A stretch of 64,000 nt of DNA from Solibacillus sp. FSL H8-0538 (GTDB lineage Bacteria > Bacillota > Bacilli > Bacillales_A > Planococcaceae), in contig NZ_JBBOPI010000001.1 in assembly GCF_038003525.1 (NCBI RefSeq), positions 3,244,501 through 3,308,500 of the forward strand, in the 5' to 3' direction. Below, in pieces: positions 1 to 9,400 of this stretch. The notes beneath the pieces are model-generated. The model had not been told where the DNA came from, did not search any database, and saw only the letters and a program-made list of their open reading frames with translations. Position 1 is the stretch's first letter, and every line of letters starts with the position of its first letter. The translations under genes were made by a program, and so were the position numbers.

Positions 1-810
1 GAAGCCATCTACTAAATTATTCGCACGATCGCTTTCAATAATATCCCCGAATGATCGCTCATGTACATTCCCTAAATTAATAACTCCTTCACCGTCTAAA
101 CAGCAAGGGACTACAGAACCGTCCACTAAAATAGCGGCATGTGTACGAAGCGCATGGCAGAACCCTTTACCTTCATCCGCTTTTTCAAGTAAGCTTGGCC
201 AGCGGAATTCATGGTCTTGATTTAAGTAAATATTTTTCGCGATTTTTACACCCTTACCTGGTTCTACTCTTTCTTCAATACGATAATCCAGTTCATACTC
301 TTTTTCTAAAATATCGAGCGTTTCACGGTTTCGACGCGCTGCAAGATCTGTCACATGCTCGCGTTGCAGGTTCCATAAACGATACGAAATGATGACATTA
401 TGCTGGCGTACATCGCGTACAAACTCTAAAATATCACCTAAATATTTCTCGCGGTTTTCAGAGCCCTCATGCCCATCAAAGCTATGCAGCGAGAAATTAA
501 TTTGCCGTAGTGCCGGCTTACCAAGTAGTTTGTCACGGTTTTTCTTGATAAGCGTGCCATTTGTTGTAATATTAACTTTAAAGCCCTTCTCATGCGCAAT
601 ATCAAGTAGTTGGCCAATCCGTGGATGTAACAGTGGCTCACCTTTTACATGTAAATAAATATATTTTGTATACGAACTAATTTCGTCTAAAATATTCGCA
701 AACTGTTCTACTTTAATGAGACCCTTCGCGCGCTCAGTCGGTGGACAAAAGCTACAAGCTAAATTACATACACTTGTAATCTCAATATAAACTTTCTTAA
801 ATGTTTTCAA
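1..810 (-). CDS. Radical SAM/SPASM domain protein, C-terminus outside the window
   Basis: This is a radical S-adenosylmethionine enzyme of unknown substrate. The [4Fe-4S]-binding CNLACSFC motif lies near residues 15-22 and is followed by a GEP-type motif (VKGEPLLHP). A cysteine cluster with a Cys-Cys pair (VVPCCLDGEG) near residue 240 looks like the start of a SPASM auxiliary cluster domain. The frame is open for 270 codons up to the left window edge, so the stop is not seen. I chose the TTG start because GGGGAG lies about eight bases upstream and no ATG precedes the cluster motif. The family call is firm. Whether it modifies a peptide or acts as an anaerobic-sulfatase-maturase-like enzyme cannot be told. 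Confidence 0.85.
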   Translation of the reverse strand, partial: MKTFKKVYIEITSVCNLACSFCPPTERAKGLIKVEQFANILDEISSYTKYIYLHVKGEPLLHPRIGQLLDIAHEKGFKVNITTNGTLIKKNRDKLLGKPALRQINFSLHSFDGHEGSENREKYLGDILEFVRDVRQHNVIISYRLWNLQREHVTDLAARRNRETLDILEKEYELDYRIEERVEPGKGVKIAKNIYLNQDHEFRWPSLLEKADEGKGFCHALRTHAAILVDGSVVPCCLDGEGVINLGNVHERSFGDIIESDRANNLVDGF

Positions 811-1060
811 AGCACTTGCTCCCCGTTCTATAAAAGGTTTCAATTACGCCCTAGCGTACTTTCCATTGTAACAAATTTCAAACATTGACGTTAAAAAAGT
901 GACTTCCGGCGAAATTGGGAAATCACCATTCTAGTTGTTATGTATATTTACTTATGTTGTACGTTTCACTACGACAAAAAAGAATAAAGGGAAAAGAGCT
1001 AGGGATTGTCCTATTTCTCCAGTACCTTTATCCTTTGGGTTTACAAGATACTTCTTTAAA

Positions 1061-1255
1061 CTACATACGTGGTTGATTTTCTTTTTTTACTTCCTCAATA
1101 TTCGTATCACTATAAACTGCCGTTCCATATCCACCTTTTTTTGCAAGCATTTCTTTTACTTCATTATAAGACAAGCCTGACTCTGCATTTTTTCTTTTTA
1201 CTTCATCAATATCGGTTCCAGAAGACGTAAATTCCCCTTGGTTGTTATTGGTCAT
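1061..1255 (-). CDS. Gamma-type small acid-soluble spore protein
   Basis: This 64-residue hydrophilic protein is Asn/Lys/Glu rich and has two imperfect repeats, GTDIDEVKRKNAESG and SDTNIEEVKKENQ. That arrangement is typical of gamma-type SASP (SspE-like), which act as amino-acid reserves degraded at germination and do not coat DNA. An ideal GGAGGTG site lies five bases before the ATG. The gene stands alone, which is usual for ssp genes read late in the forespore by sigma-G. I see no clear sigma-G promoter by eye. Only two repeats and a short C-terminus make it slightly shorter than B. subtilis SspE. Confidence 0.75.
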   Translation of the reverse strand: MTNNNQGEFTSSGTDIDEVKRKNAESGLSYNEVKEMLAKKGGYGTAVYSDTNIEEVKKENQPRM

Positions 1256-1335
1256 AAAGACACCTCCAATTCCATATGCCTTTATGTTCCCTCAAAAAAA
1301 ATATATTATGAATCGGCTATTTTGATGAAATTAGT

Positions 1336-1569
1336 TCACTTCTTATTTTTTTTACTTTTATCGATTCTGTGGTATTCGGAAATTTGAATTACCCGGACAT
1401 TTCTTGTATTCAGGTCGTGATAAATTCCTCTACTATCCGTAAAAACTATATATTGATCCCGTTCACTTTGAATTAACCGTTCTGCATTTTCTTGCGATTC
1501 CACATGAATAAACCTTCTGATATAATGCGCTTCGTCAAAGAAGTACGTTATTTTAAATTCCTTCATCAT
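1336..1569 (-). CDS. Conserved small hypothetical protein, 77 aa
   Basis: I do not recognise a named family. The protein is soluble and mixed charge, starts MMKEFKITYFFDEAHYIRR, and ends in a lysine-rich tail (DKSKKNKK). The pattern of alternating hydrophobic residues suggests a small alpha/beta fold. AAGGAG lies seven bases before the first ATG, which supports translation from that codon. It sits between a spore-protein gene and a cell-wall transpeptidase gene on the opposite strand. It is probably a real gene because of its ribosome binding site and amino-acid composition, but its function is unknown. Confidence 0.6.
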   Translation of the reverse strand: MMKEFKITYFFDEAHYIRRFIHVESQENAERLIQSERDQYIVFTDSRGIYHDLNTRNVRVIQISEYHRIDKSKKNKK

Positions 1570-1759
1570 AATTTTTCTCCTTAAATGTATTCCCTATAAA
1601 CAGGTGCATCCACTTTTCTTTTATGCTACCCAAAATGAAACACTTAAAGTCAATACCAGCATCTGACTTAAGGAAGTTTGAAAAAATGCGTCATTTGGAC
1701 ACTCTCTTCATAATGAACATAATATGTAGTGACAGCTATTTTGAACGGAGGTGGTTACA

Positions 1760-2254
1760 TTGATTCACAAAGTTAAACCTGCGGAAACACTGACTCAAAT
1801 TTCAAGAGATTATTGTACGCCACTATCCACAATCCTTAGTGCAAACTCAACTATTAATCCGAATGTAATTTATATTGGTCAATCCATTATTATACCTGGA
1901 TTCCCTAATCCGAATACAATTCCATATCAACTCGAAATTTCAATCACTAATCGTTGGTTACGATTAGTAAAAGAAGGTGCAATACAAAAACAGTACCCAA
2001 TTGCTGTTGGAAAAATGCTTTCCAATACACCTGTAGGAAATTACATTATCATAAAAAAGGAGCCTAACCCCGGCGGCTCATTTGGAACAATGTGGATAAA
2101 ATTATCAAAAGAACATTATGGTATTCACGGAACAAATAACCCAAGTTCAATTGGTAAAGCAGCATCACATGGGTGTATTCATATGCATAATGAGGACATA
2201 GATGAGTTAGCACGTATGATTGCTATCGGAACCATAGTTTTAATACATGCCTAA
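1760..2254 (+). CDS. ykuD: L,D-transpeptidase with N-terminal LysM domain (YkuD)
   Basis: This enzyme forms 3-3 cross-links or attaches proteins in peptidoglycan, and is probably active in spore cortex or stationary-phase wall. Residues 1-50 form a LysM peptidoglycan-binding motif ([13 protein letters not shown] ... IGQSIIIPG). The YkuD catalytic domain follows, with [10 protein letters not shown] and the active-site sequence SHGCIHMHN carrying the catalytic cysteine. Length matches B. subtilis YkuD (164 aa) and the alignment is nearly end to end. I place the start at TTG because GGAGGTGG lies five bases upstream; a GTG nine bases earlier overlaps that site. There is no signal peptide, as in B. 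subtilis YkuD. A strong terminator follows. Confidence 0.9.
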   Translation: MIHKVKPAETLTQISRDYCTPLSTILSANSTINPNVIYIGQSIIIPGFPNPNTIPYQLEISITNRWLRLVKEGAIQKQYPIAVGKMLSNTPVGNYIIIKKEPNPGGSFGTMWIKLSKEHYGIHGTNNPSSIGKAASHGCIHMHNEDIDELARMIAIGTIVLIHA

Positions 2255-2257
2255 TTG

Positions 2258-2316
2258 CAAAAAGAGGTTACTAGCAAAAGTCAGTAAAATCGACTTTTTG
2301 TGAGTAGCCCCTTTTT
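2258..2316. terminator. Bidirectional intrinsic terminator between ykuD and spoVR
   Basis: A long imperfect hairpin has arms AAAAAGAGGTTACT and AGTAGCCCCTTTTT, with an inner AAAAGTC/GACTTTT stem. It has U-rich tracts on both sides and lies between convergent genes, so it can stop transcription from both. Confidence 0.7.
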
Positions 2317-2359
2317 ATGGCTAAATTTTTTTCAAACAACACATTTTCGTGTTTAATGT

Positions 2360-3751
2360 TTATCGAGAATTCTTTTTCCCGTCATATGAATAAATTATCA
2401 GTTTACCTTCTTTATATGTCTCTACATGAACAGGACGCCCCCATAGCTGATAAATATACGGGAGGACATGTTCTAAATAATGCGGATCTAGCTCCATTCC
2501 TTCGTAGCCGTGTTTTAAATACAATTCACCATTTCGTAAATAATCGCCATTTTCTACGACGATATATGGAAAACCACCATTCACCCGCATCAATACAAGT
2601 TGATCACGTACTTGTTCATAATCTTTATCTGTAATTCGATATTCATTTCCCTTTTTTTCAAATAAATACAGATCTTCTTGCTTCACCAAGTCCTTTGTTA
2701 AATAGTTTCGGATAAAGGAGATGTCTGATTCAATTTCCCGTACTTCAAACATTTTTTCACGACCAGAATTCGGGGTGACTCCCGCTTTTCGCATTTCTTC
2801 AGTTGGGTGATTGTATCTGTTCTCGATATCTTCAAAAATTTTCAGTCCCAAATAATATGGATTTATTGTTGTTTTTGACGGTTGAACAACCCCGGCATTT
2901 AACTTCGCATATTCAATTGTTTCTGTCGTTGTCAAATTTAGTTCCCTCATGATACGTTGATGCCAGTAGGAAGCCCAACCTTCATTCATTATTTTTGTTT
3001 CTAACTGTGGCCAAAAATAAAGCATTTCCTCACGCATCATCGTCAATATATCTCGTTGCCATTCTTCTAGCTCCGTGCTGTACTGTTCAATAAATAGTAA
3101 TAGATCCTTTTCAGGTTTTGGTGGGAACCGTTTCTTTTTTGGAAGGATGGGCTTCTCTTCTCTGTCTTTTTGATCTAGGCCCCAAAGATCATCGTATCGT
3201 GTTTTTGGCACAATGACCTCCTCTTCAACTTCTTCATAATCGCTCTTTAACAGCTTTGGTCGTAGTATAGATGGATCAATATGCTCTTGGATAGCTAATA
3301 CGGCATCTAAAAACCGTTCGACTTCATCTTTCCCATAAAGCATTTCATAGCCTGCTATTCGTTCAGCTGTTGCCGTCATACTCTCGACCATATCTTTTCT
3401 TGTATTGGAGAAACGAATATTATTTTTAAAAAAGTCGCAGTGCGCCAAGACATGCGCAATGATTAACTTATTTTGTGTTAACGAATTTGAGTCGAGTAAA
3501 AATGCATAACAAGGATCTGAATTAATAACAAGCTCGTAAATTTGACTTAATCCTAAATCATATTGTAGCTTCATTTTATGGAATTGTTTTCCAAAGCTCC
3601 AATGGGTAAAGCGCGTAGGCATACCATATGCTCCAATTGTATAAATGATATCTGCAGGACAAATTTCATAACGCATTGGATAAAAGTCAAGACCAAACCC
3701 GGCGGCAATTTCCGTAATTTCATTAATTGCCCGGTGAAGCTCTTTTTCCAT
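2360..3751 (-). CDS. spoVR: SpoVR family protein
   Basis: SpoVR is needed for normal spore cortex formation in B. subtilis, and its E. coli homologue is YcgB. Its biochemical activity is unknown. The 463-residue product has the family's full length (B. subtilis 468). It carries the conserved stretches ending [15 protein letters not shown] near residue 45 and [13 protein letters not shown] near residue 255. No membrane segment is visible. It is the last gene of a same-strand run prkA, yhbH, spoVR, the same association as E. coli yeaG, yeaH, ycgB. AAGGGA precedes the ATG. The family call is very secure. Confidence 0.95.
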   Translation of the reverse strand: MEKELHRAINEITEIAAGFGLDFYPMRYEICPADIIYTIGAYGMPTRFTHWSFGKQFHKMKLQYDLGLSQIYELVINSDPCYAFLLDSNSLTQNKLIIAHVLAHCDFFKNNIRFSNTRKDMVESMTATAERIAGYEMLYGKDEVERFLDAVLAIQEHIDPSILRPKLLKSDYEEVEEEVIVPKTRYDDLWGLDQKDREEKPILPKKKRFPPKPEKDLLLFIEQYSTELEEWQRDILTMMREEMLYFWPQLETKIMNEGWASYWHQRIMRELNLTTTETIEYAKLNAGVVQPSKTTINPYYLGLKIFEDIENRYNHPTEEMRKAGVTPNSGREKMFEVREIESDISFIRNYLTKDLVKQEDLYLFEKKGNEYRITDKDYEQVRDQLVLMRVNGGFPYIVVENGDYLRNGELYLKHGYEGMELDPHYLEHVLPYIYQLWGRPVHVETYKEGKLIIYSYDGKKNSR

Positions 3752-3812
3752 TAATCTAATCCCTTCGCGTGAATTTTTAAAGAATGAATAATTGACACTA
3801 ACCAGTTCTAGA

Positions 3813-4970
3813 TTATGTCTCCACTTTATGGAATAAACTTTTCAATGCTTCATAAACATCACTTTTTTGTTTCAAAATATAATGACGAAACTTCGGATTC
3901 TCAATTTTTTTATAAGTTGCCATTAAAGTCGAATAACGGCTATGTGTATTTACTTCTCCATACCCGAACATACTCGATACTTCCATTAACTCCTGGACTA
4001 ATTTAAAGCATCCCTCATTGTCCCCTGACATGTTTTCTCCGTCTGAAAAATGAACAGGATAAATATTATATTGGACTGGATTATATTTCTGCCTAATAAG
4101 CTCTAATGCCACTATATAGGCGGACGAACAAATCGTTCCACCGCTTTCTCCTTTCGTAAAGAATTCTTCCTCTGTCACAACTTTTGCTATCGTATGATGA
4201 GCGATAAATTCAATTTCAACGGTTTCATACTTGGAACGTAAAAATCTTGTCATCCAAAAGAAAAAAGTTCGCGCGCAATATTTCTCAAATTTCCCCATGG
4301 AACCACTTGTGTCCATCATCGCAAGGACTACTGCCTTCGATTCAGGCTTCACAACCTCATCCCATGTTTTGAATCGTATATCGTCATTATGAATAGGGGC
4401 AATCGCTGCTTCCCCTTTCATGGCATTACGTCTAATAGCTGATAAAATTGTTCGCTTCTTATCGATATTGCCCATAAGTCCTTTTTTTCGTATATCGTTA
4501 AATTCAATTTTTTCGGTTGTAGTATCCGACTTTTCTTTCTGTTGTAGGTTGGGTAACTCTAATTCACTAAATAACATGTTTTGTACTTCTTCCATGCTGA
4601 CTTCTGCCTCATAGTAATCTTCCCCAGCGGTATCTCCTGCTTCTTTTCCTTTCCCAGGTCCTTTATTACCTGGCTGAGCTTCGCGGGCTACTAAATCGCC
4701 TACTTTACTATCTCCTTGTCCTTGACCAACATGTTTTGATGTATCGTTGTTATAACGAATTTTATATTCGTCTAAAGACCGGATAGGAATTTTAATAACC
4801 TCACGTCCATTAGACATAACAATACTTTCTTCAGTTATTAAATCCGGCAAATTATTTTTAATCGCTTCTTTTACTTTTTCTGTATGACGCTGTTGATCCT
4901 GATACCCTTTACGATGGAGAGCCCAATCTTCCTGAGAGATGATAAAATGCTTATTCTGATGTTCACTCAT
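3813..4970 (-). CDS. yhbH: Sporulation protein YhbH (DUF444, VWA-like)
   Basis: YhbH is the homologue of E. coli YeaH and the usual partner of the PrkA kinase. The N-terminal half has a charged, glycine-rich region ([14 protein letters not shown]). From about residue 220 a von Willebrand factor A-like domain begins with a MIDAS-type DTSGSMG motif. I place the start at the internal ATG ([12 protein letters not shown]) because it matches where B. subtilis YhbH starts and has GGGGTGGGA upstream. A TTG 39 bases earlier would add an unconserved leader. It lies just upstream of spoVR with a 61-base gap, so the two are probably co-transcribed. Confidence 0.93.
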   Translation of the reverse strand: MSEHQNKHFIISQEDWALHRKGYQDQQRHTEKVKEAIKNNLPDLITEESIVMSNGREVIKIPIRSLDEYKIRYNNDTSKHVGQGQGDSKVGDLVAREAQPGNKGPGKGKEAGDTAGEDYYEAEVSMEEVQNMLFSELELPNLQQKEKSDTTTEKIEFNDIRKKGLMGNIDKKRTILSAIRRNAMKGEAAIAPIHNDDIRFKTWDEVVKPESKAVVLAMMDTSGSMGKFEKYCARTFFFWMTRFLRSKYETVEIEFIAHHTIAKVVTEEEFFTKGESGGTICSSAYIVALELIRQKYNPVQYNIYPVHFSDGENMSGDNEGCFKLVQELMEVSSMFGYGEVNTHSRYSTLMATYKKIENPKFRHYILKQKSDVYEALKSLFHKVET

Positions 4971-5084
4971 TTTTAATCCCACCCCATCAAATCGATTTCG
5001 CTTCACCAAATTTCTACTGCCCTTCGATGAAAACGACCTTTCTTATAATATGAGAATTTTCAGACTTCTTTAACTAGATTTAGA

Positions 5085-5130
5085 AAATAAAAAAAAGAGC
5101 GGTCCCCAAACTTTATTGGACACCCCCCTT
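5085..5130 (-). terminator. Probable terminator after prkA
   Basis: Read on the minus strand, an imperfect GGTGTCCAA/TTTGGGGACC stem is followed by GCTC and eight Ts. It lies directly after the prkA stop. The stem has two mismatches, so it may be leaky and allow read-through into yhbH. Confidence 0.5.
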
Positions 5131-5136
5131 TAAACA

Positions 5137-7038
5137 TTAACGATTGAGTAAACTACCGACATATTGCAATAATTCATTTGCCGATGTTGAATTGTATCCA
5201 TGTTCATTAACAAGCGTTGCAATCACTTCATTCATTTTTTTAAGCTGCGATTCATCCGGTGTTTTTGATGAAGTCGTAATTTTTACAACGTCTTTTAAAT
5301 CCGTAAACAGTTTCTTTTGAATCGCTTCTCGTAATCTTTCATGAGAGTTGTATTCAAAACGTTTTCCTTTTCGTGCAAATGCTGAAAGGCGAATTAAAAT
5401 TTCCTCGCGAAAAGCCTTTTTCGCATTTTCTGAAACACCGATTTGCTCTTCTATTGAACGCATTAATTTTTCATCTGGATTCATTTCTTCCCCTGTTAAA
5501 GGATCTCGAATTTTATTTTTATTACAATATGCCTCTACATTATCGAGGTAATTATTCATTAATGTTTTCGCAGATTCCTCATACGAATACACGAACGCTT
5601 TTTGCACTTCATTTTTCGCAATTTCATCGTATTCTTTTCGAGCAACTGCAATATAATTCATGTATTTCGCCCGATCTTCCTGAGAAATCGACGCATGTTG
5701 ATCGAGTCCATCTTTCAGTGAACGTAACACGTCTAATGCATTAATCGATGGTACTTCTTTACGAATAATGGCAGAAGAAATCCGATTAATAATATAACGC
5801 GGGTCAATCCCATTCATACCTTCGTTCGGATACTCTTTTTTCAATTCCTCTACATCAACTGAGTTAAATCCTTCTACACTTTCACCGTCGTACAGACGCA
5901 TTTTCTTCACAAGATCAATACCTTGTTTTTTCGGTACGTCAAGCCTTGTTAAGACGGAGAAAATTGCAGCGGCCTTTAATGCATGCGGCGCGATGTGAAC
6001 ATGAGACAAATCGCTTTCCTTAATCATTTTTTGATAAATCAGTTCTTCCTGGCTCACTTTTAAATTATAAGGAATTGGCATCACGATAATTCTAGAGTGG
6101 AGTGCCTCGTTCTTTTTATTTGAAATAAACGAACGATACTCCGTTTCATTCGTATGTGCAACAATTACCTCATCTGCACTAATTAATGCAAATCTACCCG
6201 CTTTAAAATTGCCCTCTTGCGTTAATGATAATAAGTTCCATAAAAACTTTTCATCTAGTTTAAGTATTTCTTGGAATTCCATCATGCCTCTGTTTGCCTT
6301 GTTTAATTCTCCATCAAAACGATACGCACGCGGATCTGATTCAGAACCGAATTCTGCAATTGTTGAAAAATCAATGCTTCCTGTTAAATCTGCAATATCT
6401 TGAGATTTTGGATCAGAAGGAGTGAATGTACCGATTCCAACTCGTTTGTCTTCCGAAAAAATAATACGCTCAATCATGACATTTTCTATACGTCCATCGT
6501 ATTCCTGTTCAAGTAACAGCGTATTTAAAGGAGATAAATTCCCCTCTATACGAATTCCATATTCTTGAAAAAAATCCTCACGCAAATGATGCGGAATAAG
6601 GTGGAGTGGATCCTCATGCATCGGACATCCTTTTATGGCATAAACTGCCCCTTCGTCCGTACGCGAGTATTGCTCAAGCCCTCGTTTTAACAAAGTGACA
6701 ATTGTGGATTTCCCCCCACTTACGGGTCCCATTAATAATAAAATTCGTTTTCGAACATCCAATCTTCTAGCTGCTGGGTGGAAATATTCCTCCACTAGTC
6801 GTTCAAGTGCTGTTTCAAGCCCAAAAATTTCCTGACCAAAAAAGCGGAATAATTTTTGTCCGTTTCGTTCCTCTAATCCGGCGACTTTGATCATATTGTA
6901 CACACGTGAATGAGCTGTTTGAGCAACTTCTGGTCTTTCTCTCAAAATCCTTAAGTAATCCGCAAATGTCCCTTCCCACTTCAGTCTGTTCTCTTCTTCC
7001 CGGTAGTTCTTGACCTTATCTAGAATGTTGATTGTCAT
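5137..7038 (-). CDS. prkA: PrkA serine protein kinase / AAA+ protein
   Basis: PrkA (E. coli YeaG) is a AAA+ ATPase with a C-terminal kinase-like region, expressed in stationary phase and sporulation. The Walker A motif GPVSGGKST lies near residues 104-112, in a strongly conserved block with EYFHPAARRLDVRKRILLLM. From the ATG given here the length is 633 residues, against 631 in B. subtilis. The start is awkward. GGAGGG sits only one base before this ATG, whereas an ATC codon six bases further on has seven-base spacing and aligns with the B. subtilis initiator. A longer reading from an ATG at 7143 has no ribosome binding site and an unconserved leader. yhbH and spoVR follow. Confidence 0.93.
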   Translation of the reverse strand: MTINILDKVKNYREEENRLKWEGTFADYLRILRERPEVAQTAHSRVYNMIKVAGLEERNGQKLFRFFGQEIFGLETALERLVEEYFHPAARRLDVRKRILLLMGPVSGGKSTIVTLLKRGLEQYSRTDEGAVYAIKGCPMHEDPLHLIPHHLREDFFQEYGIRIEGNLSPLNTLLLEQEYDGRIENVMIERIIFSEDKRVGIGTFTPSDPKSQDIADLTGSIDFSTIAEFGSESDPRAYRFDGELNKANRGMMEFQEILKLDEKFLWNLLSLTQEGNFKAGRFALISADEVIVAHTNETEYRSFISNKKNEALHSRIIVMPIPYNLKVSQEELIYQKMIKESDLSHVHIAPHALKAAAIFSVLTRLDVPKKQGIDLVKKMRLYDGESVEGFNSVDVEELKKEYPNEGMNGIDPRYIINRISSAIIRKEVPSINALDVLRSLKDGLDQHASISQEDRAKYMNYIAVARKEYDEIAKNEVQKAFVYSYEESAKTLMNNYLDNVEAYCNKNKIRDPLTGEEMNPDEKLMRSIEEQIGVSENAKKAFREEILIRLSAFARKGKRFEYNSHERLREAIQKKLFTDLKDVVKITTSSKTPDESQLKKMNEVIATLVNEHGYNSTSANELLQYVGSLLNR

Positions 7039-7271
7039 CCCTCCATTCAGGGTGATTTTTATAACATAGTATGAAATAGGAGAAATTATGATGCCTAATA
7101 CTGTTTCATTATTGACTTTTCTTTCGATAACAAAAACTTCCATATAACAATTATTAATTTAAAGGACGAACAGAATAGGCATTTTACGCATTCCCACCGC
7201 TTTTGCAATGGCAATAACAAGCAAAAAGAATAACAGCTAATTTTTTGGGTGTTTATCAAAAAATGCGCTTT

Positions 7272-7454
7272 AATTTAAAAGAAAGTGTACAACTTTATAA
7301 GCACATGGAACGGAAGGCGGGGACTCCTGCGGGAAAAGCGTGAGCCTTGAGACCCCGCACGAAGCGAAGCGGAGGAGGAGGCTCAAGCCACGCCCGCGGA
7401 AAGCGTCCGCCTGGAGTGTAATGTGCTGTCAAGTACAAATTTTGTTGTAGAGCC
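7272..7454 (+). repeat. R3 dispersed GC-rich repeat, copy a (fullest form)
   Basis: AT-rich flanks (AAAGAAAGTGTACAACTTTA on the left, GTCAAGTACAAATTTTGTTG on the right) enclose a GC-rich core with many short palindromes such as GAGACCCCGCAC and CCGCGGAAAGCGTCCGC. AGCACAT on the left is inverted as ATGTGCT on the right, and TGTAC/GTACA pair outside these. The element fills most of the 450-base gap between prkA and yunC. Related copies lie near 13.6, 19.7 and 28.4 kb. Confidence 0.8.
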
Positions 7455-7592
7455 ATTTTTATAAGCCAATATTTTTTTTAGTTTAAAATAAAACGACGAG
7501 CATCTACGTGTTGTAGTATGTCGTCGTTAAGAATGATTTGCAGTAAACTTTTCAGCGTTTACTATTTCAATATTTGTTGGTCTTAAAAGAGT

Positions 7593-7895
7593 TCAAATCA
7601 TTTTTAACAATGCTTCTTCTCCAATCATTCCTTTAACAATTCCATGTTGCTCTGCCTCATAGGTGATGGACTCAAGTGGTGCCTGTAACAACTGATCAAT
7701 CGTTTTTACACCAACCGCACGACCCGCAATTATTTTCCGATCTGCTAACTGACTATTCAAAAGTCCAACATCCAATGCACCACACATAATATAGCCAATG
7801 TCATTTGAAACCGTTAACAACGTCGTTTTCGGTAAATAAACAGTAACAGCAGTAAACATATGACCTTGAATATTTAGTGTTTCCGTTGAAACCAC
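7593..7895 (-). CDS. yunC: YunC family protein (DUF1805)
   Basis: This 100-residue protein matches B. subtilis YunC (101 aa) over its whole length, with the family signatures GYIMCGALDVGLLN and GRAVGVKTIDQLL. The function of the family is not established. The start is GTG with AGGGGTG about eight bases upstream. The gene is isolated here: the yunB and yunD neighbours known from B. subtilis are not beside it. Next to it on the prkA side are the R3 repeat and AT-rich sequence with no recognisable gene. Confidence 0.88.
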   Translation of the reverse strand: MVSTETLNIQGHMFTAVTVYLPKTTLLTVSNDIGYIMCGALDVGLLNSQLADRKIIAGRAVGVKTIDQLLQAPLESITYEAEQHGIVKGMIGEEALLKMI

Positions 7896-7999
7896 CTAAT
7901 TCACCCCTTCCTTCTATATACATATGGGATTGGGCAAAAGGTGTGCTTATTTTTATGATGATTTACCTTATAGACGTGAAAATGCGTTTTGAAAATACC

Positions 8000-8686
8000 T
8001 TAATGCCATTGTCTAATTGGCACTCTTGTATATTCGTAGCGCTTAATAATCACACTGATCTTTTGATGCCAGTCATTACAGAGCTTAAATACTTCCTTAT
8101 ATTCATCCGAATCTTTAGTCAGTGATTCTTCATTTTCCATAAATACATATTCTACGGTAGGGTTTGATAGATCATTGACTACCATTTTCAAACTAAGTTT
8201 TGAAACGGTTTCATCCTCCGATTCTTTATTTGCCTCATCATTTGAATTTACAACATAAATTTCAGGACCTCGCTCTCTTTCCCCCCCAAGTAACCCATCC
8301 TTAGGAAATAGAGATAGAATACGTCCATCTTCTACAATTGCTGCTTCTAGTATTTTAGTAAAAGGGTATTTTTTCCTTTCAAAACGAGAATCTACATCTT
8401 CTCTGTTTGCTATATAGAGCGTAGTTGTCACTTCATCCATTATTAATGCATTTAAAAAATCGGAGGATAATATATATTCGGTATATGAAACTTCTTCCAC
8501 CAATTCTTCAGCACGCCTTCTAATTTCAGCATTTCTTCTATCAGTCTGGATTTTTGTCTCTATTCTGGCCCATAGCAACATCCCTAATGAAATGATTAAG
8601 AAAAACACGAATGCTCCAGTAGTATTCATTGATAATGCTAAGAGAAAACTAACCGTGCATAATACATATAAGAGTACTATTTTCAT
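8000..8686 (-). CDS. Membrane-anchored hypothetical protein, 228 aa
   Basis: I do not recognise a characterised family. Residues 3-22 and 25-42 form two hydrophobic helices separated by a short MNTTGA turn, so the protein is an N-terminal hairpin anchor. A charged helix follows (ETKIQTDRRNAEIRRRAEEL). The remaining roughly 180 residues are soluble and presumably cytoplasmic, with YPFTKILEAAIVEDG and LFPKDGLLGG in the middle. Similar two-TM proteins with such a tail occur as uncharacterised proteins in Firmicutes. R1 repeats lie upstream. The gene ends about 100 bases from yunC on the same strand, so joint transcription is possible. Confidence 0.65.
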   Translation of the reverse strand: MKIVLLYVLCTVSFLLALSMNTTGAFVFFLIISLGMLLWARIETKIQTDRRNAEIRRRAEELVEEVSYTEYILSSDFLNALIMDEVTTTLYIANREDVDSRFERKKYPFTKILEAAIVEDGRILSLFPKDGLLGGERERGPEIYVVNSNDEANKESEDETVSKLSLKMVVNDLSNPTVEYVFMENEESLTKDSDEYKEVFKLCNDWHQKISVIIKRYEYTRVPIRQWH

Positions 8687-8721
8687 TCACATTCCACCTC
8701 ATCACTCATATTCGTTTTTAA

Positions 8722-8800
8722 CAGACACAACTTGTCCAAAATAGGGAAAGTTCATGTCCTTACTTCGGTGCATGAGAAAGCTATACTTCCTTATCCACTA
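8722..8800 (+). repeat. R1 double-hairpin repeat, copy a (diverged)
   Basis: This is a decayed copy of the R1 family. It keeps ACACAACTTGTCC, the ATGTCCTTACTT linker, GAGAAAGCTATACTTCCTTA and the terminal TATCCAC. Hairpin 1 pairs poorly because its right arm has changed to GGGAAAGTTC. It lies about 110 bases before a second, well-formed copy in the same orientation. Confidence 0.65.
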
Positions 8801-8907
8801 ATAACGTTCAACTATTATAGAGAATACTATTCATAAAATTCTATTTATATTCTCATCTTAAAAAAAACATATGATTTGTATTAATTATTTGTAAGTTGTA
8901 AATACTT

Positions 8908-8991
8908 ATTAGAAAGACACATCTCGTCCAATATAGGGCGAGATGATGTCCTTACTTATGTAGATAAGAAAGTTATACTTTCTTATCTATC
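8908..8991 (+). repeat. R1 double-hairpin repeat, copy b, abutting the DUF1540 gene
   Basis: Both hairpins are well formed. Hairpin 1 is ATCTCGTCC/GGGCGAGAT and hairpin 2 is a perfect TAGATAAGAAAGT/ACTTTCTTATCTA. Both differ from the consensus at paired positions on both arms. The repeat ends less than ten bases before the GGAGGTG of the DUF1540 gene, so it probably lies in that gene's 5' untranslated region. Confidence 0.8.
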
Positions 8992-9013
8992 ATAATAGGA
9001 GGTGTGATATTTT

Positions 9014-9181
9014 ATGGCTACAGATGTGCTATGTGAAGTTAACAACTGTACGTATTGGGGCTCTGGAAACAAGTGTAATGCAGCTGCTATTTATGTTGTA
9101 ACGAATCGTCTTGATAATGAAGCAGCTAATAGCGAGGAAACGGATTGCAAAACATTTGAAATGAAAGAGCACCATTCCTGA
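9014..9181 (+). CDS. DUF1540 domain-containing small cysteine protein
   Basis: This 55-residue product begins MATDVLCEVNNCTYW and carries four cysteines in the DUF1540 pattern: C7, C12, C21 and C45, within NCTYWGSGNKC and ETDCKTF. DUF1540 proteins are short, probably metal-binding proteins common in spore formers. Their role is unknown. GGAGGTG lies about ten bases before the ATG, and codon use and the conserved cysteine spacing leave little doubt that it is real. It is preceded by two R1 repeats and followed by an inverted half R1 that can act as its terminator. Confidence 0.85.
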   Translation: MATDVLCEVNNCTYWGSGNKCNAAAIYVVTNRLDNEAANSEETDCKTFEMKEHHS

Positions 9182-9400
9182 GGGAACCACTAAGTGATTT
9201 CCTTATACTTCCTACTAAATGTTTTCATTCCCCGAGGCTCATGAATTTATAATTCCTGAGCTTTCCCTTTAGATTTGCTGTGGATTCATAGGTCCTTTAT
9301 ATACTTTAGTTTGTACTAGTAGTCAGCTAGTTTTGAAATTCTATAAAATGCCTCGTGTATTTGTGCAATGAGTAGGCGCAATTTATTTTTAGTGGCTAAG

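Noticed and set aside
7300-7400. Possible structured RNA or riboswitch in the GC-rich block
   Set aside because: The same sequence recurs in deleted and expanded forms elsewhere and has no fixed position relative to genes, so a dispersed repeat is the better reading.
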